NCBI RefSeq assembly: GCF_030845995.1
Contig: NZ_CP132719.1
Coordinates: forward strand, 2,232,001-2,296,000
DNA from: Geothrix sp. 21YS21S-4
Lineage (GTDB): Bacteria; Acidobacteriota; Holophagae; Holophagales; Holophagaceae
Direction of reading: 5' to 3'
DNA length: 64,000 bases
Shown: positions 50,859 through 60,373 of the stretch, one piece after another
Position numbering within the stretch: position 1 is the first letter of the stretch
How the letters are laid out: every line of letters begins with the position of its first letter
Program-made: the position numbers and the translations under genes
The notes under the pieces: generated by a model
What the model was told of the DNA's origin: nothing
The model's input: the letters and a program-made list of their open reading frames with translations, nothing else
Databases searched by the model: none

Positions 50859-53435
50859 GTGCTGCAAGCCTACCGCCAACACGTTGCCGAACGCGCCGCC
50901 ATGGGCATTCCCGCCCTGCCGCTGACCGAAGCCCAGATGACCGAACTGGCGGATCTGCTGGCCCACCCGACCGCGGGCGAAGAGCAGGCCCTGATGGAAC
51001 TCCTGGCCTACCGCGTGCCCGCGGGCGTGGATGAAGCGGCGCGGGTGAAGGCGGCCTTCCTGGCGGCCGTGGCCAAAGGGCAGGAGAAGGTGGAGCTGGT
51101 GTCGCGCGAGAAGGCGACGGAACTGCTGGGCACGATGCTCGGCGGATTCAACGTCAAGCCCCTGATCGACCTGCTGGACGAGGAGCAGGTGGGTGGGATC
51201 GCCGCGGAAGGGCTGAAGAAGACCCTCCTGATCTTCGACGCGTTCGCGGACGTGAAGGCCAAGGCGGACGCCGGCAACGCCAACGCCCGCGCCGTCCTGG
51301 AGTCCTGGGCCGCGGCCGAGTGGTTCACCAGCCGGCCCGAGGTGCCCCAGAGCCTCACCCTCACCGTGTTCAAGGTCAGCGGCGAGACCAACACCGACGA
51401 TCTGTCCCCCGCCCCCGACGCCTGGAGCCGCCCGGACATCCCCCTCCACGCCCTGGCCATGCTGAAGAACCCCCGGCCCGGGATCGAGCCCGACGAGCCC
51501 GGGAAGATCGGCCCCCTCAAGCAGCTGGAAGTCCTCAAGGCCAAGGGCCACCAGGTGGCCTACGTGGGCGACGTGGTGGGCACCGGCTCCTCCCGCAAGT
51601 CGGCCACCAACTCCGTCCTGTGGTTCACCGGCGAGGACATCCCCTTCGTGCCCAACAAGCGGTTCGGCGGCGTGTGCCTGGGCACCAAGATCGCGCCCAT
51701 CTTCTACAACACCATGGAGGATGCCGGCGCCCTGCCCATCGAGTTGGACGTCAGCGGCATGGAGATGGGCGACGTCATCGAGCTGCGCCCCTACGAGGGC
51801 AAGGCCCTCCGCAACGGCCAGGTCATCGCCGAGTTCAAGGTCAAGTCCGACGTGATCTTCGACGAGGTCCGCGCCGGCGGCCGCATCCCCCTGATCGTGG
51901 GCCGCGGTCTCACCACCAAGGCCCGCGAGGCCCTGAAGCTGCCGCCCTCCACCGCCTTCCGGATGCCCAAGGTCCCCGCCGACACGGGCAAGGGCTTCAG
52001 CTTGGCCCAGAAGATGGTGGGCCGCGCCTGTGGCGTGACGGGGATCCGCCCCGGCACCTACTGCGAGCCGCACATGACCACCGTCGGCTCCCAGGACACC
52101 ACAGGCCCCATGACCCGCGACGAGCTGAAGGACCTGGCCTGCCTCCAGTTCTCCGCCGACCTGGTGATGCAGTCCTTCTGCCACACCGCGCCCTACCCCA
52201 AGCCCGTGGACGTGAAGACTCACCGCGAGCTGCCCCCCTTCATCACGAACCGGGGCGGCGTGTCGCTGAAGGTCGGCGACGGCGTCATCCACTCCTGGCT
52301 GAACCGGCTGCTGCTGCCGGACACCGTGGGCACGGGCGGTGATTCCCACACCCGCTTCCCCATCGGGATCTCCTTCCCGGCGGGCTCCGGCCTCGTGGCC
52401 TTCGCCGCCGCCACGGGCGTGATGCCCCTGGACATGCCCGAATCCGTACTGGTGCGCTTCAAGGGTACCCTGAATCCCGGCGTGACGCTGCGCGACCTCG
52501 TGAACGCCATCCCCTACTACGCCATCCAGCAGGGCCTGCTGACGGTGGAAAAGAAGGGCAAGAAGAACATCTTCAGCGGCCGGATCCTGGAGATCGAGGG
52601 GCTTCCCCACCTGAAAGTCGAGCAGGCCTTCGAGCTGTCCGACGCTTCCGCCGAGCGCTCCGCCGCGGGCTGCACCGTGCGCTTGGACAAGGAACCGATC
52701 ATCGAGTACATGACCTCGAACATCACCCTGATGAAGTGGATGATCGCCAACGGCTACGAGCATCGCGGGGCGCTGGAGCGCCGCATCCGCGCCATGCAGG
52801 ACTGGATCGCCAAGCCCGAGCTGCTGGCTCCCGACGCCGACGCGGAATACGCCGCGGTGATCGAGATCGACCTGGCGGACGTGAAGGAACCTCTGCTGGC
52901 CTGCCCCAACGATCCCGACGACATCAAGCCCCTGTCCGCCGTGGCCGGCGACACCATCGACGAGGTGTTCATCGGGTCCTGCATGACCAACATCGGCCAC
53001 TTCCGCGCCGCCGGGAAGCTGCTGGACGGGAAGAGCGACATCCCCACCCGCCTGTGGATCGCCCCGCCCACCAAGATGGACGAGTACGTCCTCACCCAGG
53101 AGGGCTACTACGGGATCCTGGGCCGGACCGGCGCCCGGATGGAGATGCCGGGCTGCTCGCTGTGCATGGGCAACCAGGCGCAGATCCGCAAGGGCGCCAC
53201 CGCCATGTCCACGTCCACCCGCAACTTCCCCAACCGCCTGGGCATCGATACCCGCGTCTACCTCGGCTCCGCGGAGCTGGCGGCCATCTGCGCCCTCCTG
53301 GGCCGGATCCCCACGGTGGAGGAATACCGCGCCCAGATCGGGATCGTGGACCAGAAGGCCAAGGACATCTACCGCTACATGAACTTCGACCAGATCCCCG
53401 ACTTCCGGGAGATCGCGGACACCGTGACGGTCTAG
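50859..53435 (+). CDS. acnB: Bifunctional aconitate hydratase 2 / 2-methylisocitrate dehydratase
   Basis: This 858-residue protein resembles E. coli AcnB throughout: the N-terminal HEAT-like domain ('[27 protein letters not shown]'), the swivel domain ('[25 protein letters not shown]', '[13 protein letters not shown]') and the [4Fe-4S] domain ('[21 protein letters not shown]', '[30 protein letters not shown]', '[14 protein letters not shown]', '[12 protein letters not shown]'). It isomerises citrate to isocitrate in the TCA cycle. The start is GTG 50859 (MLQAYRQ), matching AcnB's N-terminus, with AGGGGAG six bases upstream. It is followed by a strong terminator. Confidence 0.95.
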   Translation: MLQAYRQHVAERAAMGIPALPLTEAQMTELADLLAHPTAGEEQALMELLAYRVPAGVDEAARVKAAFLAAVAKGQEKVELVSREKATELLGTMLGGFNVKPLIDLLDEEQVGGIAAEGLKKTLLIFDAFADVKAKADAGNANARAVLESWAAAEWFTSRPEVPQSLTLTVFKVSGETNTDDLSPAPDAWSRPDIPLHALAMLKNPRPGIEPDEPGKIGPLKQLEVLKAKGHQVAYVGDVVGTGSSRKSATNSVLWFTGEDIPFVPNKRFGGVCLGTKIAPIFYNTMEDAGALPIELDVSGMEMGDVIELRPYEGKALRNGQVIAEFKVKSDVIFDEVRAGGRIPLIVGRGLTTKAREALKLPPSTAFRMPKVPADTGKGFSLAQKMVGRACGVTGIRPGTYCEPHMTTVGSQDTTGPMTRDELKDLACLQFSADLVMQSFCHTAPYPKPVDVKTHRELPPFITNRGGVSLKVGDGVIHSWLNRLLLPDTVGTGGDSHTRFPIGISFPAGSGLVAFAAATGVMPLDMPESVLVRFKGTLNPGVTLRDLVNAIPYYAIQQGLLTVEKKGKKNIFSGRILEIEGLPHLKVEQAFELSDASAERSAAGCTVRLDKEPIIEYMTSNITLMKWMIANGYEHRGALERRIRAMQDWIAKPELLAPDADAEYAAVIEIDLADVKEPLLACPNDPDDIKPLSAVAGDTIDEVFIGSCMTNIGHFRAAGKLLDGKSDIPTRLWIAPPTKMDEYVLTQEGYYGILGRTGARMEMPGCSLCMGNQAQIRKGATAMSTSTRNFPNRLGIDTRVYLGSAELAAICALLGRIPTVEEYRAQIGIVDQKAKDIYRYMNFDQIPDFREIADTVTV

Positions 53436-53445
53436 TCCGTTCCTT

Positions 53446-53486
53446 TCCGGAAAAGGCCCGGGGCCCCGCTCCGGGCCTTTTCCGGA
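53446..53486. terminator. Stem-loop terminator after acnB
   Basis: Perfect 16-base arms (TCCGGAAAAGGCCCGG and complement) surround a nine-base loop, ten bases after the acnB stop. The stem contains runs of A and T rather than a long trailing U tract. It ends acnB transcription before ribH. Confidence 0.85.
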
Positions 53487-53550
53487 TGACCCCCGCGGGG
53501 GGCCGTGCTAGTCTCGTCAATTCTTCTTGACCACCTTTCGGGGGGTTCCC

Positions 53551-54036
53551 ATGGGGATCTTTGAGGGCCACATCCGCGTTCACGAGGGCGACCGCTTCGC
53601 GCTCGTGGCGTCGCGCTGGAACGACTTCATCGTCGACCGCCTCATCGAGGGCGCCAAGGACTGCGTCCTGCGCCACGGCGGCCGCGAGGACCAGCTGGAC
53701 CTCATCCGCGTCCCCGGCAGCTTCGAGCTGCCGCAGGCCGCCAAGCTGGCGGCCCAGAGCGGGCGCTACGCCGGCGTGATCCTGCTGGGCACCGTCATCC
53801 GCGGGGGCACGCCCCACTTCGACATGATCGCCGCCGAGGTGACCAAGGGCGCCGCCCAGGTGGCCCTGGACACCGGCCTTCCCCTGGCGTTCGGGGTGCT
53901 GACGACCGACAGCGTGGAGCAGGCCATCGACCGGGCCGGCGCCAAGATGGGCAACAAGGGCTGGGAAGCGGCCATGAGCGTGATCGAGATGGTCGACCTC
54001 GCCCACACGCTGTCCGACGATAAGGGGCGCAGGTAG
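53551..54036 (+). CDS. ribH: 6,7-dimethyl-8-ribityllumazine synthase
   Basis: This 161-residue enzyme has the lumazine synthase motifs '[19 protein letters not shown]', '[18 protein letters not shown]', '[23 protein letters not shown]' (phosphate and butanone-phosphate site with catalytic His) and '[24 protein letters not shown]'. It condenses ribitylaminopyrimidine with dihydroxybutanone phosphate in riboflavin synthesis. It starts an apparent ribH-nusB-accB-accC operon; ribH-nusB is a common pairing. The next ATG abuts its stop. No riboflavin riboswitch is seen upstream. Confidence 0.96.
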   Translation: MGIFEGHIRVHEGDRFALVASRWNDFIVDRLIEGAKDCVLRHGGREDQLDLIRVPGSFELPQAAKLAAQSGRYAGVILLGTVIRGGTPHFDMIAAEVTKGAAQVALDTGLPLAFGVLTTDSVEQAIDRAGAKMGNKGWEAAMSVIEMVDLAHTLSDDKGRR

Positions 54037-54510
54037 ATGGGTGTTCGCCGCCGGGGGCGCGAGTACGCCCTTCAGATGCTCTACGCCATGGACCTGAGCG
54101 GCTACCAGCCGGACCAGGTGTTCGCCGGGTTCTACGCCATCCAGGACCTGAACCGGGACGCGTTCTACTACGCCCGGCGCCTGGTGGACGGCGTCCACGG
54201 CCACCTGGACGAGATCGACGGCGCGCTGGCCAAGTACGCCGAACACTGGAAAATCCACCGCATGGCCGCCGTGGACCGGAATCTGCTCCGCCTCGGCCTG
54301 TTCGAGTTGATGTTCGTGAAGGAAGTCCCCTTCCCCATCGTCATCAACGAGGCCCTGGAGATCGTCAAGGAATTCAGCGACCAGGAAGGCACGCAATTCC
54401 TCAACGGAATCCTCGACGCCGCCCGGAAAGAGTACCGCTCGGAAGAAAACGGCCCGCGCCCCCGCAAGAAGGCCGCCGCGGCCGAATCCACCGAAGAACC
54501 CCGATCCTGA
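54037..54510 (+). CDS. nusB: Transcription antitermination protein NusB
   Basis: This 157-residue all-helical protein has 'RRRGREYALQMLYAMDLSG', 'VDGVHGHLDEIDGALAKYAEHWKIHRMAAVDRNLLRLGLFELMF' and 'PIVINEALEIVKEFSDQEGTQFLNGILDA', which are the NusB signature regions. With NusE it binds boxA in rRNA operons to prevent early termination. The C-terminus adds a charged tail of about 20 residues beyond the usual end. It directly follows ribH with no spacing. Confidence 0.95.
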   Translation: MGVRRRGREYALQMLYAMDLSGYQPDQVFAGFYAIQDLNRDAFYYARRLVDGVHGHLDEIDGALAKYAEHWKIHRMAAVDRNLLRLGLFELMFVKEVPFPIVINEALEIVKEFSDQEGTQFLNGILDAARKEYRSEENGPRPRKKAAAAESTEEPRS

Positions 54511-54573
54511 CCGTCCGGGCTGGTTTGCTATGCTCGATGCCTTCCCCAGCCTGAACCGACCGTTGGAGTCCCG

Positions 54574-55164
54574 ATGAGCACCTCCCGCAAGAAGTCCGCT
54601 GTCGCGAAGAAGCCCGTTCCGGCCCCCAAGCCGGCCCCCGCCCGGGCCGCCGCTCCCAAACCCGCCCCGCCCCGCCCCGCCAGCACCGCCCTGGGGCTGG
54701 AGGAGATCAAGGCGCTGATCGCCCTCGTGGGCCGCGAGCCCTTCCAGGAATTCGAGTTCGAAGCGGGCGACATGCGGTTCCGGATCCGCAAGGACGGCCC
54801 CGCGCCCGCCGCCGCGCCGGCGCCCGCCCCGGCGCCCCTCGTCCAGGCCGCGCCCGCGATTCCCGCGCCTGTCCCCTTCTCGTCCCCCGCGACCCAGCCC
54901 GCCGCGCCGGTGGATGAGCCGGGGATCCACTACGTCACCAGCCCCATCGTGGGGACCTTCTACCGCGCCTCCAACCCCACCGCCGCGCCCTTCGTCCAGC
55001 CCGGCGACTTCGTCAAGCCCGGCCAGACCCTCTGCATCATCGAAGCCATGAAGCTCATGAACGAGATCGAGAGCGACGCCGCCGGCGAGGTGGTGAAGGT
55101 TCTCGTGGAAAACGGCACGCCCGTCGAATACGGCGAGCGGCTCTTCGCCGTCCGGATCGGGTAG
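54574..55164 (+). CDS. accB: Acetyl-CoA carboxylase biotin carboxyl carrier protein
   Basis: This 196-residue protein carries the biotinylation site '[12 protein letters not shown]' with K160 in the C-terminal biotinyl domain ('[19 protein letters not shown]...[15 protein letters not shown]...[11 protein letters not shown]'). An Ala/Pro-rich linker precedes it. The N-terminal 45 residues are an extra Lys/Ala/Pro-rich extension beyond the usual AccB start. It is loaded with biotin by BirA and carries CO2 for fatty-acid synthesis. accC follows two bases after the stop. Confidence 0.96.
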   Translation: MSTSRKKSAVAKKPVPAPKPAPARAAAPKPAPPRPASTALGLEEIKALIALVGREPFQEFEFEAGDMRFRIRKDGPAPAAAPAPAPAPLVQAAPAIPAPVPFSSPATQPAAPVDEPGIHYVTSPIVGTFYRASNPTAAPFVQPGDFVKPGQTLCIIEAMKLMNEIESDAAGEVVKVLVENGTPVEYGERLFAVRIG

Positions 55165-55166
55165 CC

Positions 55167-56597
55167 ATGGCCGCGGCCATCAAGCGCAAGTCCGCCCCCG
55201 CCGCCGCTTCCGCCGACGCGCCCCCCTTCCGGAAGGTGCTCATCGCCAACCGCGGCGAGATCGCCCTGCGCGTGATCCTGGCGTGCAAGGAGATGGGGAT
55301 CCAGACCGTCGCCGTCTACTCCGAGGCCGACCGCAACGCCCTCCACGTGCGCTTCGCCGACGAGGAAGTCTGCATCGGGCCTCCACCCTCGTCGAAGTCC
55401 TACCTGAACATCCCCCAGGTCATCGCCGCCGCCGAAGTCACCGGCGCCGAGGCCATCCATCCCGGCTACGGCTTCCTCAGCGAGAACGCGCACTTCGTGG
55501 AAGTGTGCCTCGCCTGCGGCATCACCTTCATCGGCCCCAGCGCCGAGATCATCCGCAAGATGGGCAACAAGGCCCAGGCCAAGGCCACCATGCTGGAGGC
55601 GGGCGTTCCTCTGATGCCCGGCAGCGACGGCCTCGTCGACACGGTGGAAGAGGCCCTGGTGGTGGCCGAGCAGATCGGCTATCCCGTCATCGTCAAGGCC
55701 AGCGCCGGCGGCGGCGGGCGCGGAATGCGCATCGTCAACAATCCCGACGAGCTGCCGGACCTGTACCACACCGCCCGCAGCGAGGCGAAGGGCGCCTTCG
55801 GCGACGACAGCGTCTACATGGAGAAGTACCTCCTGGAGCCGCGCCACATCGAAGTCCAGATCATGGGCGACCTCTTCGGGAACGTGGTCCACCTGGGCGA
55901 GCGCGAGTGCTCCATCCAGCGCCGCCACCAGAAGCTCATCGAGGAGAGCCCCAGCGCCGCCCTGGATCCCGACCTCCGCCGCCGCATCTGCGACACCGCC
56001 GTCCGCGCCGCCCGCGCCGTGGGCTACTACAACGCGGGCACCATCGAGTTCCTGCTCGACAAGCGCGGCGACTTCTTCTTCATGGAGATGAACACCCGCG
56101 TCCAGGTGGAGCACCCCGTCACGGAGCTGGTGACCAGCATCGACATCGTGAAGGAGCAGCTCCGCATCGCCGCGGGCCAGAAGCTGAGCTTCCGCCAGGA
56201 GGACGTGGTCCAGAAGGGCCACGCCATCGAGTGCCGGATCAACGCCGAGGATCCCTTCAAGTTCACGCCCAGCCCCGGCCGCATCACCGCCCTGCACTTC
56301 CCCGGCGGCCCCGGAATCCGCGTGGACACCGCCATGCACCAGGACGCGGTGATCCCGCCCCACTACGACTCCATGGTGGCCAAGCTGATCGCCTACGGCG
56401 CCGACCGCACCGAGGCCATCGCCCGCATGCGCCGCGCCCTGGACACCCTCGTCATCGAGGGCATCAAGACCACCGCGCCCCTCCACCGCCGCATCATGGA
56501 CCACCCGGACTTCATCTCCGGCGCCTTCTCCACCAAGTGGATGGAGGGGTTCCTGGACGAGCTGAAGCGGGAGCAGGCCGAAGCTCCGCGCCCCTGA
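55167..56597 (+). CDS. accC: Acetyl-CoA carboxylase biotin carboxylase subunit
   Basis: This 476-residue ATP-grasp enzyme has '[38 protein letters not shown]', '[16 protein letters not shown]', the glycine-rich loop '[15 protein letters not shown]', '[17 protein letters not shown]' and '[17 protein letters not shown]'. It carboxylates biotin on AccB using bicarbonate and ATP. A 20-residue lysine/alanine-rich N-terminal extension precedes the family start, resembling the one in accB. It ends the ribH-nusB-accB-accC unit; tRNA-Thr follows after 44 bases. Confidence 0.97.
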   Translation: MAAAIKRKSAPAAASADAPPFRKVLIANRGEIALRVILACKEMGIQTVAVYSEADRNALHVRFADEEVCIGPPPSSKSYLNIPQVIAAAEVTGAEAIHPGYGFLSENAHFVEVCLACGITFIGPSAEIIRKMGNKAQAKATMLEAGVPLMPGSDGLVDTVEEALVVAEQIGYPVIVKASAGGGGRGMRIVNNPDELPDLYHTARSEAKGAFGDDSVYMEKYLLEPRHIEVQIMGDLFGNVVHLGERECSIQRRHQKLIEESPSAALDPDLRRRICDTAVRAARAVGYYNAGTIEFLLDKRGDFFFMEMNTRVQVEHPVTELVTSIDIVKEQLRIAAGQKLSFRQEDVVQKGHAIECRINAEDPFKFTPSPGRITALHFPGGPGIRVDTAMHQDAVIPPHYDSMVAKLIAYGADRTEAIARMRRALDTLVIEGIKTTAPLHRRIMDHPDFISGAFSTKWMEGFLDELKREQAEAPRP

Positions 56598-56641
56598 GGT
56601 CCGTTCAGGAAACCCGAAGGATCCGATAGACTGGATGTCGT

Positions 56642-56714
56642 GCCGCTATAGCTCAGTTGGTAGAGCGCCCGCCTTGTAAGCGGATGGTCGTTGGTTCAAT
56701 TCCGACTAGCGGCT
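56642..56714 (+). tRNA. tRNA-Thr (anticodon TGT), left copy
   Basis: The cloverleaf has acceptor arms GCCGCTA/TAGCGGC, D arm GCTC/GAGC, anticodon loop CTTGTAA (anticodon TGT) and T arm GTTGG/CCGAC with loop TTCAATT. The last base T is the discriminator. CCA is not encoded: the next bases are CGG. Identical to the copy at 60374. Confidence 0.92.
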
Positions 56715-56723
56715 CGGATGTGA

Positions 56724-56753
56724 AGCCCCCAAAGCCAGTGCTGGCGGGGGTTT
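56724..56753 (+). terminator. Stem-loop terminator after left tRNA-Thr
   Basis: CCCCC (56726-56730) pairs with GGGGG (56746-56750) and GCCAG (56734-56738) with CTGGC (56741-56745), with a three-base bulge, followed by TTT. It would end the left tRNA transcript and is part of the island, not of the native 3' flank. Confidence 0.65.
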
Positions 56754-56861
56754 CAGTGAATTGCCCAATCAATCAAAGAACTGACCACTCAGCGTGGTTG
56801 TGAGCATTTCAAGGCAGGACAGGTGCAATAGAGGTGCAAGTCGAAACGGGATGAAACCCTC

Positions 56862-57131
56862 GTGGTTCCTTGCGTCCCTTTCATCCTCGCGGACCAGTTC
56901 CGAATTGAGGCTTGCGAACTCTTGGGGATTGACCCCAGCGGCATCAATCAGAAGGTATTCGGCGACGCCATCACCGCTGCGATTGAGAATCACGGGGTGC
57001 AGATCAAGCGAGACCGGCTGCTCCATCCGGTGCTGGGCAACGTTGTCATCTATCGCGGCATAACCATAGCAACCCTTCGCATCACCTGGTTCTGGTGGAA
57101 TTCTAAAGTCCTTCCGGGCCGAGTTGGGTAA
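56862..57131 (+). CDS. Doubtful hypothetical frame in the left part of the island
   Basis: This frame of 89 codons has a GTG start and includes 'ADQFRIEACELLGIDPSGIN' and 'AITAAIENHGVQIKRDRLLHPVLGN', which reads like the C-terminal part of a real protein. No family is recognised and no ribosome binding site is clear. It may be a remnant of a gene trimmed by the island boundary. The rest of 56754-57590 holds a long hairpin and one minus-strand frame. Confidence 0.25.
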   Translation: MVPCVPFILADQFRIEACELLGIDPSGINQKVFGDAITAAIENHGVQIKRDRLLHPVLGNVVIYRGITIATLRITWFWWNSKVLPGRVG

Positions 57132-57144
57132 ACCTGGGGAAAAG

Positions 57145-57195
57145 GCAGCCGCCAACATAGGTCACAAGCTACATGTGACCTATGTTGGCGGCTGC
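57145..57195. repeat. Perfect 22-base inverted repeat hairpin
   Basis: Arms at 57145-57166 and 57174-57195 (starting 'gcagccgccaacatagg') are perfectly complementary around a seven-base loop. Lacking a U tract on either side, it is a weak terminator candidate. The 'gccaac...gttggc' core superficially resembles an attC but lacks L boxes and is too short. Confidence 0.8.
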
Positions 57196-57376
57196 TTGCG
57201 TTGGAGTCCTCGCTGGGAGCGCTGATAGGAGCCAGCGTGATTATTCCCCTACGACCAAGGTGCGCAGCCTCCCGCCATTTCTGAAGGAAAGAACAGCCTC
57301 AATTGGGTCTCCAACACCAACAAGGCCAAAGCCGTCGGACACAGACTGCGCATACCCGTTCCGGGCGGAAGGGAAG

Positions 57377-57598
57377 TCAGTCCAATCGGATTGGGCCTGT
57401 CGTGACCTCGATGGAAGTTACCGGGTGGATCCCCCATGCGTCCGCACACCAGTGCCGTGAGTTCCCTGGAGCGGTATTCACCACCTGGTTCTTGGCTTCT
57501 ACGTCGAAGGGCATCCAACAGCGAACCTTCACCCAGCGTCCAAGCCAGGAGTGCCGCAGCGCCTTGGTAGTCCAGTCCACGTCCTTGGCCTTCAACAT
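57377..57598 (-). CDS. Hypothetical small protein on the minus strand of the island
   Basis: This 73-residue frame is Trp-rich ('HSWLGRWVKVRCWMPFDVEA', 'WCADAWGIHPVTSIEV') and looks more protein-like than chance, but no family is recognised. Its ATG at 57598 lies inside the probable third attC site and it points against the cassette direction. It could be a reverse-oriented cassette gene or a fragment. Confidence is low. Confidence 0.3.
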   Translation of the reverse strand: MLKAKDVDWTTKALRHSWLGRWVKVRCWMPFDVEAKNQVVNTAPGNSRHWCADAWGIHPVTSIEVTTGPIRLD

Positions 57599-57699
57599 CG
57601 CTCATCTGCTGTGCACTACATCTCCTCTTATCGTCCCGATTCCTCGACTCCGCTCCTCATCTCGGTGCAGGCATCGCCGGTTAGCCGTATTCGTTAGGC
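57588..57699 (+). other. Probable attC site (left), with degenerate R'' box
   Basis: The right end 'ggttagccgtattcgttagg' then c carries L' and R' (GTTAGGC, 57693-57699). Internal 'ctcggtgcaggc' and the 'gccggttagcc' tail parallel the attC at 59761. The left box reads GCCTTCAAC with two extra bases relative to GCCTAAC, followed by 'atcgctca' as an L'' candidate. About 112 bases, like the others. It would end a cassette to its left. Confidence 0.5.
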
Positions 57700-57915
57700 C
57701 ACCTTCCAGCGCCCAGTTCGCCCTAATTTTTAGGCCGCATCGTTACCAAATGCATGTATTTCCAAAAATGGGCCCCAATCCGGGAATTTCCGGTCTGCCT
57801 ATTCCGCTACCCTGTTTCATAGCTCTACTGTTCGTTTAGCAGTTACATGTTTCTCAACTGTAGGATTAGGCGAACTCAAGGCTTTTCGGTCGCCGTCCAT
57901 TTCTAGTAGGCCCTG

Positions 57916-58332
57916 ATGAGCACCGAAACCATACTTAGCTTAGCCATCAGCATCCCGCTTAGTGTTCTTTGTGGGTTGTTTTCCGGTCTCGTTGTCGCTC
58001 GATACCAGCGGTTTTCTGATCTCCGGTATCAGGCTAAAAAAGTCATTTGGGAGATCGGTTTCGTCTCTGAGGGAGACCATCTGGAGTTTCCTTCCAGGAC
58101 CGAAGCGCCCGAGTTGTCATCCATCGCCTCCGAACTCTTGTTCCTCAAACATCGTGAAGCAGCTGAAACCCTGCTTCGCTTGCACGCTGGAATGTATGGA
58201 TCAATTCAAGACGCGAGAATGGGCCGAATCAGTTTTGAGAAATTCAACAAGATATACGGTGGTTGGCAAGAGTCGATCATGGCCATTTCACCGAATATGC
58301 GGCAACTCCTACGCTTACGTGGTGGGCTGTGA
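57916..58332 (+). CDS. Cassette-encoded membrane-anchored hypothetical protein
   Basis: This 138-residue protein has one N-terminal membrane segment ('ILSLAISIPLSVLCGLFSGLVVARY') followed by a soluble helical region ('LRYQAKKVIWEIGF', 'SSIASELLFLKHREAAETLLRLHAG'). No family is recognised. The stop (58330-58332) is followed six bases later by the attC starting at 58339, the usual layout of an integron cassette gene. The cassette would run from 57694 to 58446. The 216 bases between the previous R' box and the ATG hold no gene I can see and may contain a promoter. Confidence 0.65.
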   Translation: MSTETILSLAISIPLSVLCGLFSGLVVARYQRFSDLRYQAKKVIWEIGFVSEGDHLEFPSRTEAPELSSIASELLFLKHREAAETLLRLHAGMYGSIQDARMGRISFEKFNKIYGGWQESIMAISPNMRQLLRLRGGL

Positions 58333-58338
58333 GCTTTG

Positions 58339-58452
58339 GCCTAACCCTCCGCTCAGCTCAACTCGGCCCCTATCGCTGCGCGCTAGGGTCCTCAAACAAT
58401 TCAGCAGCCAGGTTCCCGCAGCAGTAGGGCCGGTTAGCTTCCTTCGTTAGGC
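58339..58452 (+). other. Integron attC recombination site
   Basis: The site starts GCCTAAC (R'', 58339-58345) and ends GTTAGGC (R', 58446-58452), exact complements fitting the RYYYAAC...GTTRRRY consensus. Internally 'aactcggccc' pairs with 'gggccggtt' (L''/L') with one unpaired extra base, typical of the folded bottom strand. Its outer 17 left and 19 right bases are identical to those of the site at 59761. Length 114 bases. Confidence 0.85.
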
Positions 58453-58466
58453 ATCTACACACTCCC

Positions 58467-59759
58467 ATGCGGCACATGAAAAAAAAGCGAATCATCCATA
58501 ACCACTCAATCAGCAAGAACCTGAAAGAAATTGAGGGCTTACGCGCTCTCAAAATGTTATTACCACTGGCAAAGCCAATTTTGGTCCCACTTGGTGTTGA
58601 CTACAAAGGATTAAAGGATTCTTTCTCTAAAATCGACAGCATACACGATCAAATGAAGAAATTAGCAACGTTACCTGATCGTTTTAATGATATCTTTTCA
58701 GATCTCGGCTGGATAATGTACGACATGATGAACGTTGAAGTTGCCGAATCGGCCATTCAAATGGCCGCTATGGGTAATATAGAATCTGCTGAAGCCATAA
58801 TTGTAGAGCATTATTCCAGCGAACAAGTGGAATGGCAACTTAATACAATGCTAGGAGTCAAAGCCTTCTACGAAAGAATGACCCTAGCTAAATTAGCTCT
58901 CATTGATTACAAGGAAGAGCGATATCATGCATGTGTTCCAGTAGTGCTTGCCTTACTCGATGGGCTCGTCAATCACGTAGGCAAACAAAATCGTGGTTTT
59001 TTTGCAGAAGGTGCTGATCTTTCCGCTTGGGATAGCATTGCAGCACACGACACCGGTTTAAACAAAATTGTCGAACTATTTAAAAAATCACGAAAAAAGA
59101 CGAACAGCAATTCAATAACAATTCCATATAGAAATGGAATTGTTCATGGTATGGACCTCGGTTATGCCAACAAAATAGTGGCAGCCAAATGTTGGGCGGC
59201 ACTGTTCGCCACGCGAGAATGGGCTATTAAATACGAAAATGATCAGATCGGTAAACCCCCACCAACCGAAGATATTTCATGGTCTAAATTATTTGAACAA
59301 CTCCGCCAAGACGAAACAAACAAACGTGCCCTAGAAGCCTGGAAACCGCGTGAAAACCTCAATTGTTCAACCCTTTCCGACAATCCGCCTCCAGAAAACC
59401 TGCCCCAAGACAGTCCCGAGCGCACACTGGCTCAATATTTTTCTTTTTGGCGCCAAAAGAACTATGGGCATATGTCAAAACTTATACACAAATGGAGTTC
59501 AATCAGTGATTCCATATCACCGGCCCAGGTTAAGCGAGAATATTATAACAAAATGCTTACAAAATATCAATTTACGTCCATTACAGATAATGCTGCCGCA
59601 ATAACAATTATTGGATCCTCTATCGAATTCACAACAAACAGCCAAATTTTTTCGATAGATTTTGAGTTCAGGTTGATTTGCATTGATCAAAACGGCGAGA
59701 TTGCAACCAGAGGTGAAGCTAAAACCAGTTGGAAGATCATTTCTTGGTGTGTGTACTGA
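58467..59759 (+). CDS. Cassette-encoded protein with HEPN-type Rx4H motif
   Basis: This 430-residue AT-rich gene is bounded on both sides by attC sites; its TGA is followed by GCCTAAC after one base. Residues 80-260 are helical and include 'ERYHACVPVVLALLDGLVNH' and 'IPYRNGIVHGMDLGYANKIVAAKCWAALFATREWA', in which R222 N223 and H227 form the RNxxxH motif of HEPN ribonucleases, common in abortive-infection and toxin proteins. Residues about 318-430 ('LAQYFSFWRQKNYGHMSKLI', 'IDFEFRLICIDQNGEIATRG') look like an NTF2/SnoaL-type cone fold. Second in-frame ATG is 58476. A defence role is inference from the motif and cassette context. No antitoxin gene is adjacent. Confidence 0.7.
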   Translation: MRHMKKKRIIHNHSISKNLKEIEGLRALKMLLPLAKPILVPLGVDYKGLKDSFSKIDSIHDQMKKLATLPDRFNDIFSDLGWIMYDMMNVEVAESAIQMAAMGNIESAEAIIVEHYSSEQVEWQLNTMLGVKAFYERMTLAKLALIDYKEERYHACVPVVLALLDGLVNHVGKQNRGFFAEGADLSAWDSIAAHDTGLNKIVELFKKSRKKTNSNSITIPYRNGIVHGMDLGYANKIVAAKCWAALFATREWAIKYENDQIGKPPPTEDISWSKLFEQLRQDETNKRALEAWKPRENLNCSTLSDNPPPENLPQDSPERTLAQYFSFWRQKNYGHMSKLIHKWSSISDSISPAQVKREYYNKMLTKYQFTSITDNAAAITIIGSSIEFTTNSQIFSIDFEFRLICIDQNGEIATRGEAKTSWKIISWCVY

Positions 59760-59760
59760 T

Positions 59761-59883
59761 GCCTAACCCTCCGCTCAAGTCTGACCCCGCCTACATTGCC
59801 TTCCGTTCTCTCTCAACATTTCGCTATCCCGGCTTCCCTCACCGCCTCGGTGCAGACGTGGCCGCTTAGCTTCCTTCGTTAGG
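59761..59883 (+). other. Integron attC recombination site
   Basis: R'' GCCTAAC (59761-59767) and R' GTTAGGC (59877-59883) are exact complements. 'cgctcaag' next to R'' and 'gcttagct' before R' are the L boxes, mispaired by one extra base. It shares its outer 17 and 19 bases with the 58339 site. Length 123 bases. Confidence 0.85.
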
Positions 59884-60002
59884 CAACCAGAATACTCCCG
59901 GAATTTCTCAAACCATCTAGCTCCTCAGTTCAGAGAGCGGCGAGAGGATTTGGGTGGTCTTTCCTCATAACCCACTCTCTTCTGGCGTATGGTGCGTTAA
60001 AC

Positions 60003-60224
60003 ATGATCGCTTCACACACTCCGGATGGTGCGTGGTGGCCAATTTTGTTTTACATCCCTGATTACCCGCTTTCATGGTTGGTTTTTTCATCATTCGGAGA
60101 TCACTGGCCCGCTTGGACAGCATGGCTAACGCTGACAGTCCTCGGGGGTGCATGGCATTTCTGTTGGCCGCAATTGCTTGTCTGGTGGTGCCGAAGAGGC
60201 ATTCAGCTTGTTAAAAGAAAATGA
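60003..60224 (+). CDS. Small Trp-rich membrane protein of the last cassette region
   Basis: This 73-residue protein has two hydrophobic segments ('PILFYIPDYPLSWLVFSSFG' and 'AWLTLTVLGGAWHFCWPQLLVWW') and a basic C-terminus, fitting a two-helix inner membrane protein. The ATG is at 60003; no family is recognised. It lies after the last clear attC, and none is visible between it and the right tRNA copy, so this cassette may be truncated. Bases 60225-60373 hold no gene. Confidence 0.5.
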   Translation: MIASHTPDGAWWPILFYIPDYPLSWLVFSSFGDHWPAWTAWLTLTVLGGAWHFCWPQLLVWWCRRGIQLVKRK

Positions 60225-60373
60225 GCCTCCGACAATGCAGCCGCATGAGCCCGTTCTTGAACTTGGTGGTCATGTCACCTCCGCGATGAGGCGGAGTGGT
60301 CAGGCTTTGAAGAATCGGGCAGAGAGTGCAACATAGGTTCAGGGGCGTGCCTCATGCCCCGTAAACCCTTAGT

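Noticed and set aside
57145-57195. Hairpin with 'gccaac...gttggc' as another attC
   Set aside because: It is a perfect 22-base palindrome with a seven-base loop, without L boxes or extra-helical bases, and too short for an attC.
57303-57839. Plus-strand frame spanning the left attC
   Set aside because: It runs through the recombination site, has no ribosome binding site and random-looking composition.
59998-60003. GTTAAAC-like R' box before the 60003 gene
   Set aside because: The heptamer fits the loose consensus but no matching R'' or stem lies upstream.
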